From Clostridia bacterium (GTDB taxonomy: Bacteria; Bacillota; Clostridia; Oscillospirales; Acutalibacteraceae): DNA of 12,791 nucleotides. Positions 1-7,593 of this stretch are shown here, one piece after another. The DNA lies in NCBI GenBank assembly GCA_017538005.1, contig JAFYJR010000116.1, positions 1 to 12,791 on the forward strand, written 5' to 3'. Position 1 is the first letter of the stretch. The number at the start of each line of letters is the position of its first letter. The notes below the pieces were generated by a model. That model worked only from the letters and a program-made list of their open reading frames with translations, ran no database searches and was not told the DNA's origin. Made by a program: the position numbers and the translations under genes.

Positions 1-1
1 A

Positions 2-3000
2 CTCGATCTTTTAAACGTGATCGTAAACCTGAGTGTTCCGGAAAAAGACAATGACGACCTGATGGACAAACTCAGGGAGATGCAGGAAGAGGCAGATGCC
101 CGTTCTATTGAGGAGAAACAGCGTCAGGCCAGGGAGATTGAAGACTCAAAGCCGCATCACATTGAACCCGGTATACCCCTTTACCTCGATACCGCTAAGA
201 TTATCTACGGTCAGAAGATCGGTAAGATGCCGAAGAAGATTTCCGATGTCCGTTATGATGACGGACGTGTCGCCGTATGGGGCGATGTGTTCGGTCTGGA
301 AATTAAAGACACGCGTGACGGCAGAAAAAAGATAATAAACTTCGACATTAAGGACGATACCGGCGCATATCCCGTAAAAATATTCCAACCCGCATCGGAG
401 GTCAAAGGTCTCCTTAAGAAGCTCGAGAACGGCATAACCGTAATAATCCTCGGCGATGTAATTTACGACAGCTACAAGAAGGAAAATGTGCTTGAGCCCA
501 AGGCGATAGCCAAGGTTACAAAGATTGAGCGCACAGATGACGCGCCGCAAAAGCGCGTTGAACTTCATATGCACAGTAATATGTCTGCCATGGATGCCAT
601 GACGGATGCCGGAAAACTTGTTGAGCGAGCGGCTGAATGGGGTCACAGGGCTGTGGCCATAACCGACCACGGTGTGCTCCAGGGTTATCCGCAGGCTTTC
701 GAGGCTGCCCAGAAAAGCGGTATAAAAGTTATCTACGGAGTCGAGGCATACCTCTTTGATGATCTTCGCGATGATTCTCCCAAGGATTGGGATGAGATAG
801 TGGCTCATCTCAGGGACAAGGAAGACCATACATATCATCAGATAATCCTCGTAAAAAACAACGTGGGTCTGAAAAATCTCTACGAACTTGTTTCAAATGC
901 CCATACGCAGCATTTTTTCCACAAGCCGATTACACTCAAGTCTGATCTCATAAAGCACAGAGAGGGTCTTATTCTCGGCACTGCGTGCGAACGCGGTGAA
1001 CTTTATCGCGCGATAGAGGACGGTGAGTCGGGGGAACGCATAAAGGAGATAGTCGATTTTTATGACTATCTCGAAATACAGCCCCTCGGCAACAACGAGT
1101 TTAAACTCAGACCGTATTATGTCAAAGACAAGGTTACGAAAACAGAAATTCAGATGCCTCCGAGGTACGATTCCGAGGAAGCGCTTAAAGATATAAACAG
1201 ACGCATTCTGGCCCTTGCGGATGCGGCGGGCAAACCGTGCGTCGCAACGGGTGATGTTCATTTCCTTGATCCCGAAGACGCTAAGTACCGTACGATAATT
1301 CAGGCGGGTCTGAATTACAGAAATCCGGAAATACAGCCGCCCATTTATTTCAAGACAACACGCGAAATGCTCGGGGAATTTGAGTATCTCGGTGAAGAGG
1401 ACGCGCGCAGGGTTGTCATTGACAATCCCAACAAAATTGCGGATCTTGTCGATGTGATACGCCCCGTTCCCGCGGGAAACTTCCCGCCTTCAATACCGGG
1501 TGCCGAGGAAGAACTCCAGCGTATCTGCTGGGAGAGAACAAAACGTCTTTACGGCGATCCCGTTCCGGAATATGTCGCGCAGCGGCTTGAAAAAGAGCTT
1601 GACTCAATAATCAGACACGGTTTCGCCGTGCTCTACATAATCGCGCAGAAACTTGTAAAGGATTCTGAGGACCACGGTTACCATGTCGGCTCCCGTGGCT
1701 CGGTAGGTTCGAGTTTTGTTGCGACGGCGGCAGGCATTTCGGAGGTAAACCCGCTTGCGCCGCATTATCGTTGTCCGAAGTGCAAACATACGGAGTTCTT
1801 TTTAGACGGCGAAGTGGGATCGGGTTATGACCTGCCGCCGAAGAATTGCCCCGACTGCGGTACGCCTATGCACCGCGACGGACACAACATCCCCTTCGAG
1901 ACATTTCTCGGTTTCAAAGGTGACAAGTCTCCTGATATTGACCTGAATTTCTCTGGCGAGTGGCAGGCAAATGCCCACAGATATACCATTGAACTTTTCG
2001 GTGAGGATCATGTATTTAAAGCCGGAACAATCTCAACGGTAAAAGAAAAAACCGCTTTCGGTTTTGCGAAAAATTACTTTGAGAGTATAGGAAAAGTTAC
2101 GAATTCAGCCGAAATCGACATGTACATTGACGGCTGCGTAGGTGTTAAACGCACGACCGGTCAGCATGCCGGAGGTATGATAGTCGTTCCGAATGATTAT
2201 GATATCTACGATTTTACCGCTGTTCAGTACCCCGCCGATGATAAGGACAAGGGTATGACGACCACCCACTTTGATTTCAACTTCCTGCATGACACGATTT
2301 TAAAACTTGATAACCTGGGACACGATGTTCCGTCGTTTTACAAGTACCTCGAGGATATGACAGGCATATCCGTAAATGAGGTCGATGTATGCGATCCGAA
2401 ACTCTATGAGCTTTTCACGAGTCCGGAACCGCTCGGAATCAAGCCGGAAGATTTAGACGGATGCGAAACGGGAACGCTGGCGATACCTGAGATGGGCACG
2501 CCGTTTGTCCGCGGCATGCTTCTTGAATGTAAACCCAAAAACTTCGCGGATCTTCTTCAGATTTCGGGACTGTCACACGGAACCGATGTATGGCTCGGCA
2601 ATGCTCAGGAACTTATCAAAAACGGAACCTGCACCATCTCTGAGGTAATCGGTACCCGTGACGGTATTATGCTTACCCTGATGGGATATGGACTGAGTTC
2701 TGACAGCGCTTTCAGAATAATGGAGTTTGTCCGCAAGAACAAAAAAGGAAAGCCTCTGCCGAATGAAATGGTTGAGGATATGAGAACGCATAATGTGCCC
2801 GACTGGTACATTGATTCATGTTTCAAGATAAAATACATGTTCCCGAAGGCACATGCTGCTGCCTATGTCATGGCTGCGCTGCGTCTTGCCTGGTATAAAC
2901 TGTACAAGCCGCTTGAATTCTACGCGACATACTTTACCGTTCGCGGTGAAGATATCGACGCAGTCGCGCTTCTTTCATCTCCCGAAGATATTGTTGCGAG

Positions 3001-3370
3001 AATAGCTGTGATAAACGCAAAGCCCGACCAGAACAAAAAGGATCAGGATATGATATCCTGCCTTCAGGTCGCGCTTGAAATGAAGGCCCGCGGCGTTGAA
3101 CTTCTGCCCGTTGACCTTTACAAATCAAAAGCCACGATCTATACGGTTGAAGACGGTAAAATCCGTATGGCGTTCAAGTCGGTCAAGGGACTCGGTGATT
3201 CGGCGGCAACATCGCTTGAAAACGCGAAGAATGACGGCGGCGGAGTTTATACATCAATAGAAGATATTCAGATGCGTTCCGGCATTTCCTCTGCGGTTGT
3301 GACCGCGCTTCGTGAACTCGGAGCCCTTGAGGGAATACCCGAAAGCAGTCAGATAAGTTTATTCGGTTAA
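2..3370 (+). CDS. polC: DNA polymerase III alpha subunit, PolC type, 5' end outside window; lacks the inserted exonuclease domain
   Basis: This is the replicative DNA polymerase of Gram-positive bacteria. The frame is open to the left edge from base 2, so the GTG at 17 is an internal codon; residues are counted from it (1117 aa to the stop). Domains in order: a charged helical stretch (about 10-45), OB fold (about 82-170), PHP domain starting with HMH at 184-186, and polymerase core. The catalytic aspartates are D640 and D642 (PDIDLNFSG) and D765 (LKLDNLGHD). A zinc finger has C586/C589 and C611/C614, and the conserved YMFPKAHAAAYV block is present. The protein ends QISLFG, a beta-clamp binding motif. 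PolC of Bacillus subtilis carries a DEDD exonuclease of roughly 190 residues between GVEAYL and the next PHP strand. Here GVEAYL (241-246) is followed after about 25 residues by YHQIILVKN (273-281), and no FDxET-type motif occurs anywhere. The rest aligns collinearly with PolC, and the reading frame is unbroken. Confidence 0.97.
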   Translation, partial: LDLLNVIVNLSVPEKDNDDLMDKLREMQEEADARSIEEKQRQAREIEDSKPHHIEPGIPLYLDTAKIIYGQKIGKMPKKISDVRYDDGRVAVWGDVFGLEIKDTRDGRKKIINFDIKDDTGAYPVKIFQPASEVKGLLKKLENGITVIILGDVIYDSYKKENVLEPKAIAKVTKIERTDDAPQKRVELHMHSNMSAMDAMTDAGKLVERAAEWGHRAVAITDHGVLQGYPQAFEAAQKSGIKVIYGVEAYLFDDLRDDSPKDWDEIVAHLRDKEDHTYHQIILVKNNVGLKNLYELVSNAHTQHFFHKPITLKSDLIKHREGLILGTACERGELYRAIEDGESGERIKEIVDFYDYLEIQPLGNNEFKLRPYYVKDKVTKTEIQMPPRYDSEEALKDINRRILALADAAGKPCVATGDVHFLDPEDAKYRTIIQAGLNYRNPEIQPPIYFKTTREMLGEFEYLGEEDARRVVIDNPNKIADLVDVIRPVPAGNFPPSIPGAEEELQRICWERTKRLYGDPVPEYVAQRLEKELDSIIRHGFAVLYIIAQKLVKDSEDHGYHVGSRGSVGSSFVATAAGISEVNPLAPHYRCPKCKHTEFFLDGEVGSGYDLPPKNCPDCGTPMHRDGHNIPFETFLGFKGDKSPDIDLNFSGEWQANAHRYTIELFGEDHVFKAGTISTVKEKTAFGFAKNYFESIGKVTNSAEIDMYIDGCVGVKRTTGQHAGGMIVVPNDYDIYDFTAVQYPADDKDKGMTTTHFDFNFLHDTILKLDNLGHDVPSFYKYLEDMTGISVNEVDVCDPKLYELFTSPEPLGIKPEDLDGCETGTLAIPEMGTPFVRGMLLECKPKNFADLLQISGLSHGTDVWLGNAQELIKNGTCTISEVIGTRDGIMLTLMGYGLSSDSAFRIMEFVRKNKKGKPLPNEMVEDMRTHNVPDWYIDSCFKIKYMFPKAHAAAYVMAALRLAWYKLYKPLEFYATYFTVRGEDIDAVALLSSPEDIVARIAVINAKPDQNKKDQDMISCLQVALEMKARGVELLPVDLYKSKATIYTVEDGKIRMAFKSVKGLGDSAATSLENAKNDGGGVYTSIEDIQMRSGISSAVVTALRELGALEGIPESSQISLFG

Positions 3371-3383
3371 AGGAGAGATAATT

Positions 3384-3698
3384 ATGATCGGACTCGGAAA
3401 GTGGAAAATGGATGTATCAATTCCGTTTCTGAAAGCGGACCCGATACTCACAATCGGTGAAAAGAACGGAAAGTACGAGTTTACCGTTGATGCGCAGGGA
3501 TTCGGCATAACACCGTCATTGAATCTCACGGATGTCCGTGAGGAGAACGGAAACACCCTGAGAATCAAAGCTCAGATTCCCATGCTCAATGTAGGCGAGG
3601 CTTCCGGTGTGCTGACTTTTGAAGGCACATTCTGCAGAGGCGAACTTGAAGTGCCCATGATGGGCAAAATTGCCGTAAAAGGTGAAAGAGTAGGTTGA
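3384..3698 (+). CDS. unrecognised small beta-rich protein (104 aa)
   Basis: I do not recognise a family. The start is well supported: AAAGGAG lies seven to eight bases before the ATG, 13 bases after the polC stop. The stop TGA is one base before the ATG of the prenyl synthase gene, so it sits inside a tight polC-prenyl synthase cluster. The protein has alternating hydrophobic and polar residues and many glycines and valines, which suggests an all-beta fold. It has one cysteine (in TFCRGE, about residue 82), no signal peptide and no membrane segment, so it is probably cytoplasmic. Codon use looks like that of its neighbours. No catalytic motif is visible. A link to isoprenoid or replication functions would rest on position alone. 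Confidence 0.8.
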   Translation: MIGLGKWKMDVSIPFLKADPILTIGEKNGKYEFTVDAQGFGITPSLNLTDVREENGNTLRIKAQIPMLNVGEASGVLTFEGTFCRGELEVPMMGKIAVKGERVG

Positions 3699-3699
3699 T

Positions 3700-4827
3700 A
3701 TGGCAGCATTTGATGTTTTCAAAGCCTTCCTTGACGAGAATTATCCCCGTCTTGACGCTAAAATAGACATCTTCAATAAGGCATTGCTCGCTGAAGCTCC
3801 CGAAGGTCTTATGAGGTCGATGTCGTATTTCACACAATTAAACTCAGGCGGTAAGATGCTCAGAGGCGTTCTTGCCGATATGGGATATTACATCATGCAC
3901 GGTGAAAATGATATCGACTATGCAGACACGCTTGCTTTGTCGCTTGAGATTTTCCAGTCGTCAATTCTGATTCATGATGATCTTCTCGACCACGGTAATA
4001 CCCGCCGCGGCAAAGAGACGGCGCATACCCGTATTTTTAAGGAGTTTAACATCTCCAACGCGACAATTCTGGAAGAGAGTCCTGATATCATGAAGGACTT
4101 TGTTTCAGGTATTTCCGTCGCGCTTGGATATGTCGGTCTTTACACCGCTTATGAGAAACTGCTCTCAGCCTATGACAATAATCCGAATATCTTAAGACTG
4201 CTCCGTCAGTACAACGATATGGTAATAAAGACCGTTGAAGGCGGAATTATGGATGTTGTCGTTCCGTTTTCCGAGCGCTATAAAGATCAGATTCCCGTAC
4301 AGAGTCCGATTCCGTCGGATCCTTTTGTCGTAATAGAAAATCTCGCGACACTCAAAACGGCGTATTATACGACAATGGGACCTCTGGTCCTCGGTATGAT
4401 TCTTGCGGGCGCCACTGATGAACAGGTCGGCTATGTCTCCGATGTTATGATTGACGCGGGTCTCGCTTTCCAGATTCAGGATGACCTGCTCGGTATTTAT
4501 GCCGACTGGGATGATCTCGGAAAAGACGTAGGCGCCGATGTTGCGGAATACAAGCAGACATTCCTTTATGCCTATGTTAAGGCAAATGATGAGGAAGCAC
4601 TCACAGAACTCAACAAATACTACGGCAACGCTTCAATAGACATTGACGGCGTAAAGGCCGTTCAGGAGATATTCAACAGAACCGGCGCCTACAAATTCGC
4701 GCACGACAAGATGGAGTTCCATTACTCGCGCGCGAAGGAGAGACTTTCCAAGATTGATTTCCTTGACGAAGAGGGAAAAGATCTGATTCTCGGCTTTATC
4801 GAGTATCTTGAACAGCGCAAAAAGTAA
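3700..4827 (+). CDS. all-trans polyprenyl (geranylgeranyl-type) diphosphate synthase
   Basis: This 375-residue enzyme belongs to the trans-isoprenyl diphosphate synthase family, which condenses isopentenyl diphosphate units onto an allylic diphosphate using magnesium. The first aspartate-rich motif is DDLLD at 93-97, followed by the RRG arginines (102-104). The GGKMLRG block is at 50-56 and the conserved lysine of LKT at 219. The second aspartate-rich motif, FQIQDDLLG, is at 258-265, followed by GK at 274-275 and KQT at 285-287. The second motif reads DDLLG rather than DDxxD, as in many actinobacterial-style geranylgeranyl synthases. The residue five before the first motif is serine (S88), a small side chain that allows products longer than farnesyl diphosphate, but chain length cannot be fixed from this. 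The length is somewhat above the usual 300-350. The ATG follows the previous stop by one base, so translation is likely coupled. Confidence 0.92.
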   Translation: MAAFDVFKAFLDENYPRLDAKIDIFNKALLAEAPEGLMRSMSYFTQLNSGGKMLRGVLADMGYYIMHGENDIDYADTLALSLEIFQSSILIHDDLLDHGNTRRGKETAHTRIFKEFNISNATILEESPDIMKDFVSGISVALGYVGLYTAYEKLLSAYDNNPNILRLLRQYNDMVIKTVEGGIMDVVVPFSERYKDQIPVQSPIPSDPFVVIENLATLKTAYYTTMGPLVLGMILAGATDEQVGYVSDVMIDAGLAFQIQDDLLGIYADWDDLGKDVGADVAEYKQTFLYAYVKANDEEALTELNKYYGNASIDIDGVKAVQEIFNRTGAYKFAHDKMEFHYSRAKERLSKIDFLDEEGKDLILGFIEYLEQRKK

Positions 4828-4840
4828 CTGAAATTTTGTC

Positions 4841-4869
4841 TTGTATGAGACCTGCTTTAATAGTATAAT
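4841..4869 (+). promoter_or_regulatory. sigma-A type promoter for the Nudix gene and membrane protein gene
   Basis: A perfect TATAAT lies at 4864-4869, with TTGTAT at 4841-4846 and a 17-base spacer. The -35 match is weak (three of six) but begins with TTG, and the spacing is ideal. It falls in the 89-base gap after the prenyl synthase stop. The expected transcription start is near 4876, giving a leader of about 40 bases that includes the GGAGGG ribosome binding site at 4904-4909. No terminator hairpin is visible between the prenyl synthase and this promoter, so read-through from upstream is also possible. Confidence 0.65.
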
Positions 4870-4916
4870 ATTGCCAAATTGTCTACGGCGCGTATGCGCT
4901 ATCGGAGGGTAATATT

Positions 4917-5636
4917 ATGCTTGGCAAGTTTGTCAGGGTAAAGGTAACGACTCCGATCGGTTCTGCAGACTCAAACGGACTTGTTTACAAACTGAATTAC
5001 GGAGATATCGATCTTGTTACCTCAAGCGGACGCAGGAAACTTCACGCGTTCGTCCTCGGCATTGACCACCCCGTGACCACATTTGACGGAAGAGTCAATG
5101 CAACCTGTGAAAAAAACGGGGAAACCTATTATCTCGTGGCTCCGAAGAGCAGGAGATACATTGTACACGACATATCGGAGGCCCTTGCCTTCTTTGAACC
5201 GGAGAACATAACCTGTCTCTATGAGCGTTCCTGCGGTGCCATTGTTTACAGAAAGATAAAGGATGAGTACCGTTATCTTGTCATAAAGAACAAGCGCAGC
5301 GTCCACTGGAGTTTCCCGAAAGGACATGTGGAACAGGGTGAGACGGACGAGGACACGGCACTTCGCGAAGTTCTTGAGGAGTCCGGTCTTCATATTGAGA
5401 TCATTCCGGGTTTCAAAACCACTTCCGAGTATCAGATACAGGGAAGGGTTGAAAAGACTGTAAATATTTATGTCGCAAGGACTGATGATACAAACACCAT
5501 CATCCAGGAGAGTGAGATTGAGGATTATTCCTGGCTCACCTACGAGGCCGCGCTCAAGCGTCTTCGCTTTGACAACGATAAAAAAATACTCACAGAGGCG
5601 CGCGACTTCCTTATAGCGCAGGGCTTGGTTGAGTAA
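4917..5636 (+). CDS. Nudix hydrolase (Ap4A-hydrolase-like) with N-terminal pyrophosphatase-like domain
   Basis: The protein has 239 residues. The C-terminal part (about 100-239) is a Nudix hydrolase, an enzyme that cleaves nucleoside diphosphates linked to another group. The full Nudix box GX5EX7REUXEEXGU is present at 136-158, and all metal-binding glutamates are kept. The preceding WSFPKGHVEQGE is typical of diadenosine tetraphosphate hydrolase-type Nudix proteins, so Ap4A or a capped nucleotide is a plausible substrate. Residues 1-95 are an additional domain. Its layout (LGKFVRVKV, NYGDI at 27-31, AFVLGID at 44-50, FDGRV, LVAPKS) resembles the short clostridial soluble inorganic pyrophosphatase. 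The aspartates expected in the D-G-x-x-x-D region are replaced by SGRRKLH (37-43), so that domain is probably not catalytic. The start has GGAGGG eight bases upstream, behind a good promoter. The membrane protein gene follows by 12 bases. Confidence 0.9.
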   Translation: MLGKFVRVKVTTPIGSADSNGLVYKLNYGDIDLVTSSGRRKLHAFVLGIDHPVTTFDGRVNATCEKNGETYYLVAPKSRRYIVHDISEALAFFEPENITCLYERSCGAIVYRKIKDEYRYLVIKNKRSVHWSFPKGHVEQGETDEDTALREVLEESGLHIEIIPGFKTTSEYQIQGRVEKTVNIYVARTDDTNTIIQESEIEDYSWLTYEAALKRLRFDNDKKILTEARDFLIAQGLVE

Positions 5637-5648
5637 AAGGAGAAATTT

Positions 5649-6179
5649 ATGGCAGAGACCATTGTACAAAAAATCCTTGAGGTTTTCGGAACCGAAGGCA
5701 GCGCCTTGCGGGACTATATCATGGTCTTTGTCATTTCTTTGTTCCCGATACTGGAACTCCGCGGAGGCCTTATTGCCGCTTACGCGATGCACCTTCCGCT
5801 GATTCCTTCATTTATTGTCTGCTATATAGGCAATATGATTCCGATTCCGTTTCTTCTGAAATTTGTTAAACGCTTTTTAAACTGGCTCGGCAAGTTTAAG
5901 ATTTTCAAAGGCTTTGTAAACTGGATTTCAAACCGCGGCCAGAGAAAAGCAGACGAGATGAAAGCGAAGCAGTCGAAATGGGAAGAGTGGGGACTTATGG
6001 CATTCGTAGCCATACCGCTTCCCGGTACCGGCGGTTGGACAGGCTCACTCGTCGCGGCGCTTCTCAACATCGACAACAAAAAGGCCTTCAAGGTCATCGC
6101 CGTAGGCGTTGCCGTTGCAGGCATTATCGTTTCAGCTCTCACATACGGACTGTTTGACGGTATAAAGAATCTTTTCTGA
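5649..6179 (+). CDS. small multidrug export family membrane protein (COG2426-like)
   Basis: This 176-residue integral membrane protein belongs to the family named 'putative small multi-drug export protein' (COG2426, Pfam Sm_multidrug_ex). The family name is not backed by firm functional work, so transport of drugs should not be assumed. Visible membrane segments lie at about 22-46, 50-72, 116-138 and 146-169. A basic, soluble loop (about 74-112) separates the two halves. Signature motifs are FPILELRGG (32-40), GNMIPIPFLLKF (61-72) and AIPLPGTGGWTGS (121-133). The glycine- and proline-rich segments may be re-entrant loops, as in DedA-like proteins. The start has AAGGAG six bases upstream, directly after the Nudix stop, and both genes share the promoter at 4841-4869. 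A terminator follows at once. Confidence 0.88.
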   Translation: MAETIVQKILEVFGTEGSALRDYIMVFVISLFPILELRGGLIAAYAMHLPLIPSFIVCYIGNMIPIPFLLKFVKRFLNWLGKFKIFKGFVNWISNRGQRKADEMKAKQSKWEEWGLMAFVAIPLPGTGGWTGSLVAALLNIDNKKAFKVIAVGVAVAGIIVSALTYGLFDGIKNLF

Positions 6180-6193
6180 ATATAAACGATAAA

Positions 6194-6224
6194 AGCCCAT
6201 CGCATAAAGCGATGGGCTCTTTTT
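6194..6224. terminator. bidirectional intrinsic terminator between convergent genes
   Basis: A perfect 10-base-pair stem is formed by AGCCCATCGC (6194-6203) and GCGATGGGCT (6209-6218) with a five-base loop. It is followed by CTTTTT on the + strand. On the - strand the same hairpin is followed by a short T run from the AAA at 6191-6193. It lies between the stops of the membrane protein gene (+) and the lipase gene (-), so it can end both transcripts. Confidence 0.92.
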
Positions 6225-6231
6225 GTTGTCG

Positions 6232-7449
6232 TCAGTCGAGCGACGCGTTTCTCTTGAACATGTCGTCCATGTAGTCAAAGAATTGCTGATGAGGGATGTG
6301 CGCGCCGTTCCAGGAGAGGTGGCACTGATGGGCCGTCGGCATATTGTACCAGATGCCCGGTTTGAGCTCTTTGCCTTTTTCAAACTCCTCCTGAGGAGCA
6401 TTGAAAGGCGCGCGCTGTCCGATGACATTTACGAAACCGTCATTCGGGAACCATTCTTTCTTGTCGGCGTGATCCGGATAAACCGCTGCCATTTCAGAAG
6501 ACCAGGCTTTGCCGGTAAACCAGCCTGCGCCCCACGGTACGAAGTTCATGTCTTTCCAGATGGGAACATGAACGCCTTTCCTGTTGGGCTTTGAGGCCTC
6601 GCCTACATAGGCAAAGTAGTAGGTGTTCGGGTTGGGCTTGCGGTTTGCGTTTGCCTCTTTCATAAATTCAAGAGTCATTTCCCAGCCGACATTGTCCTCT
6701 TTGCACTTCGCGTAGGCTTCGGCGCCCGCGAGATACTCGGACTTCTTGCCGAAGTGGTTTATGCCGGGCATGTGGGCGGGATCACCTGAAATGCCCCACT
6801 GATCGAGACGCTGGTCCCAGAAACGCATGACGAAACCATTGCGTCCGATAATACCTACGCCTTTGCAGACCGCGCCCATGACTTTTCTGTATCCGTCGCC
6901 TTCCATGAGCTTGGAGGCGAGGGTCGTGCCGTTGTTTACGCCCGCGAGCGTTGTGACGGTATGAAGAAGGTCACCCTGTCCGCCCTTGAAGAGAGGAGAG
7001 AGTTCAGCTTCGGGCGTTACGGCACGCTCTTCCTCCGAGCCGTTCATAAGCATATCGGAGAAGGCGATGACGAATGATCCGCCGAGGCTGTGACCTATGA
7101 TGTTGATTTTTTCGTGATTTCCGGGTTTACCCCAGTCTTTCAGTACGCCGGGATATGTGCGGCCGTAGCGGGCATGACCGAATTTCTTCGAATGTGCCTC
7201 GCCGTAGTCGACGGTGCCGCCCATGAGGTATGCCCAGAGGAGGCAGCAGCGGTCCCATGCGGAGTTCCAGGGGCCGAGCGGAGGGTTGTAAATCTCATAA
7301 CCCTGCTTGCGAAGGTACGGAAGAACCTTGTTTTTCTGATTCCACGGGAATTTGAAACCCCAGTAGTAGAGGAGATAGTCGTGAATCCAGTCTCCCTGAC
7401 CGAAGCCCATAAAACCGTGGAGTATGACGGTGGGATACTTGTTTGCCAT
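6232..7449 (-). CDS. lipase/esterase of the Staphylococcus-Geobacillus (I.5/I.6-like) type, no signal peptide
   Basis: This 405-residue alpha/beta hydrolase aligns with the zinc-containing lipases of Geobacillus and Staphylococcus. The oxyanion region HGFMGFG is at 11-17 and the nucleophile S121 is in GHSLGG. The acid is probably D337 in NDGFVN and the base H377 in HQCHLSW, at the family positions. The family zinc site also appears intact: D66 (WDR), H86 and H92 (in AHSKKFGHARYGRTYPG) and D216 (LDQWG). Family members are usually secreted with signal peptides. This one begins MANKYPTVILHGF, directly at the first core strand, so it should be cytoplasmic and may act on short-chain or intracellular esters rather than external fat. 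The start has AAGGAG (7458-7463) eight bases upstream. It is a single gene with its own promoter and terminator. Confidence 0.9.
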   Translation of the reverse strand: MANKYPTVILHGFMGFGQGDWIHDYLLYYWGFKFPWNQKNKVLPYLRKQGYEIYNPPLGPWNSAWDRCCLLWAYLMGGTVDYGEAHSKKFGHARYGRTYPGVLKDWGKPGNHEKINIIGHSLGGSFVIAFSDMLMNGSEEERAVTPEAELSPLFKGGQGDLLHTVTTLAGVNNGTTLASKLMEGDGYRKVMGAVCKGVGIIGRNGFVMRFWDQRLDQWGISGDPAHMPGINHFGKKSEYLAGAEAYAKCKEDNVGWEMTLEFMKEANANRKPNPNTYYFAYVGEASKPNRKGVHVPIWKDMNFVPWGAGWFTGKAWSSEMAAVYPDHADKKEWFPNDGFVNVIGQRAPFNAPQEEFEKGKELKPGIWYNMPTAHQCHLSWNGAHIPHQQFFDYMDDMFKRNASLD

Positions 7450-7493
7450 GGTAAAAACTCCTTGTTTTAAGAAAATGTGTATTGCACTTATTC

Positions 7494-7522
7494 ATTATAG
7501 TATTACATCTGAAAAAAGTAAA
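7494..7522 (-). promoter_or_regulatory. promoter of the lipase gene
   Basis: Read on the - strand, TTTACT (7517-7522) and TATAAT (7494-7499) are separated by 17 bases. The -10 box is a perfect consensus, and the -35 box matches four of six positions. Transcription would start about 40 bases before the lipase ATG. Confidence 0.75.
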
Positions 7523-7526
7523 TTGC

Positions 7527-7555
7527 TTGACTATATAATAGTAAAATGCTAAAAT
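7527..7555 (+). promoter_or_regulatory. promoter of the small gene-metG-tatD-dusB unit
   Basis: TTGACT (7527-7532, five of six to consensus) and TAAAAT (7550-7555, five of six) are separated by 17 bases. The start of transcription would be near 7562, leaving about 30 bases before the TTG start codon. That is too short for a T-box or SAM riboswitch leader, so such control of metG is unlikely from this promoter. Confidence 0.75.
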
Positions 7556-7593
7556 TTTTTGGATATTTGTATATTATTTAAGGAGTGAGCGAC

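Noticed and set aside
17..19. GTG as the true start of polC
   Set aside because: The frame is open to the left edge and the product would lack the usual N-terminal region of PolC. No ribosome binding site precedes it within the few bases visible.
146..838. Long open frame on the - strand inside polC
   Set aside because: It lies fully antisense to the strongly supported PolC coding frame. Its translation has no recognisable family and it has no ribosome binding site worth noting.
4883..4902. Possible operator (GCGC-GTAT-GCGC) in the Nudix gene leader
   Set aside because: The repeat is only four bases per arm and each arm is self-complementary, so it is expected by chance.
5022..5792. 256-residue open frame on the - strand across the Nudix gene and the next gene start
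   Set aside because: It is antisense to two recognised genes and crosses their junction. The translation has no family-like pattern, so it is a by-product of the codon bias of the real genes.
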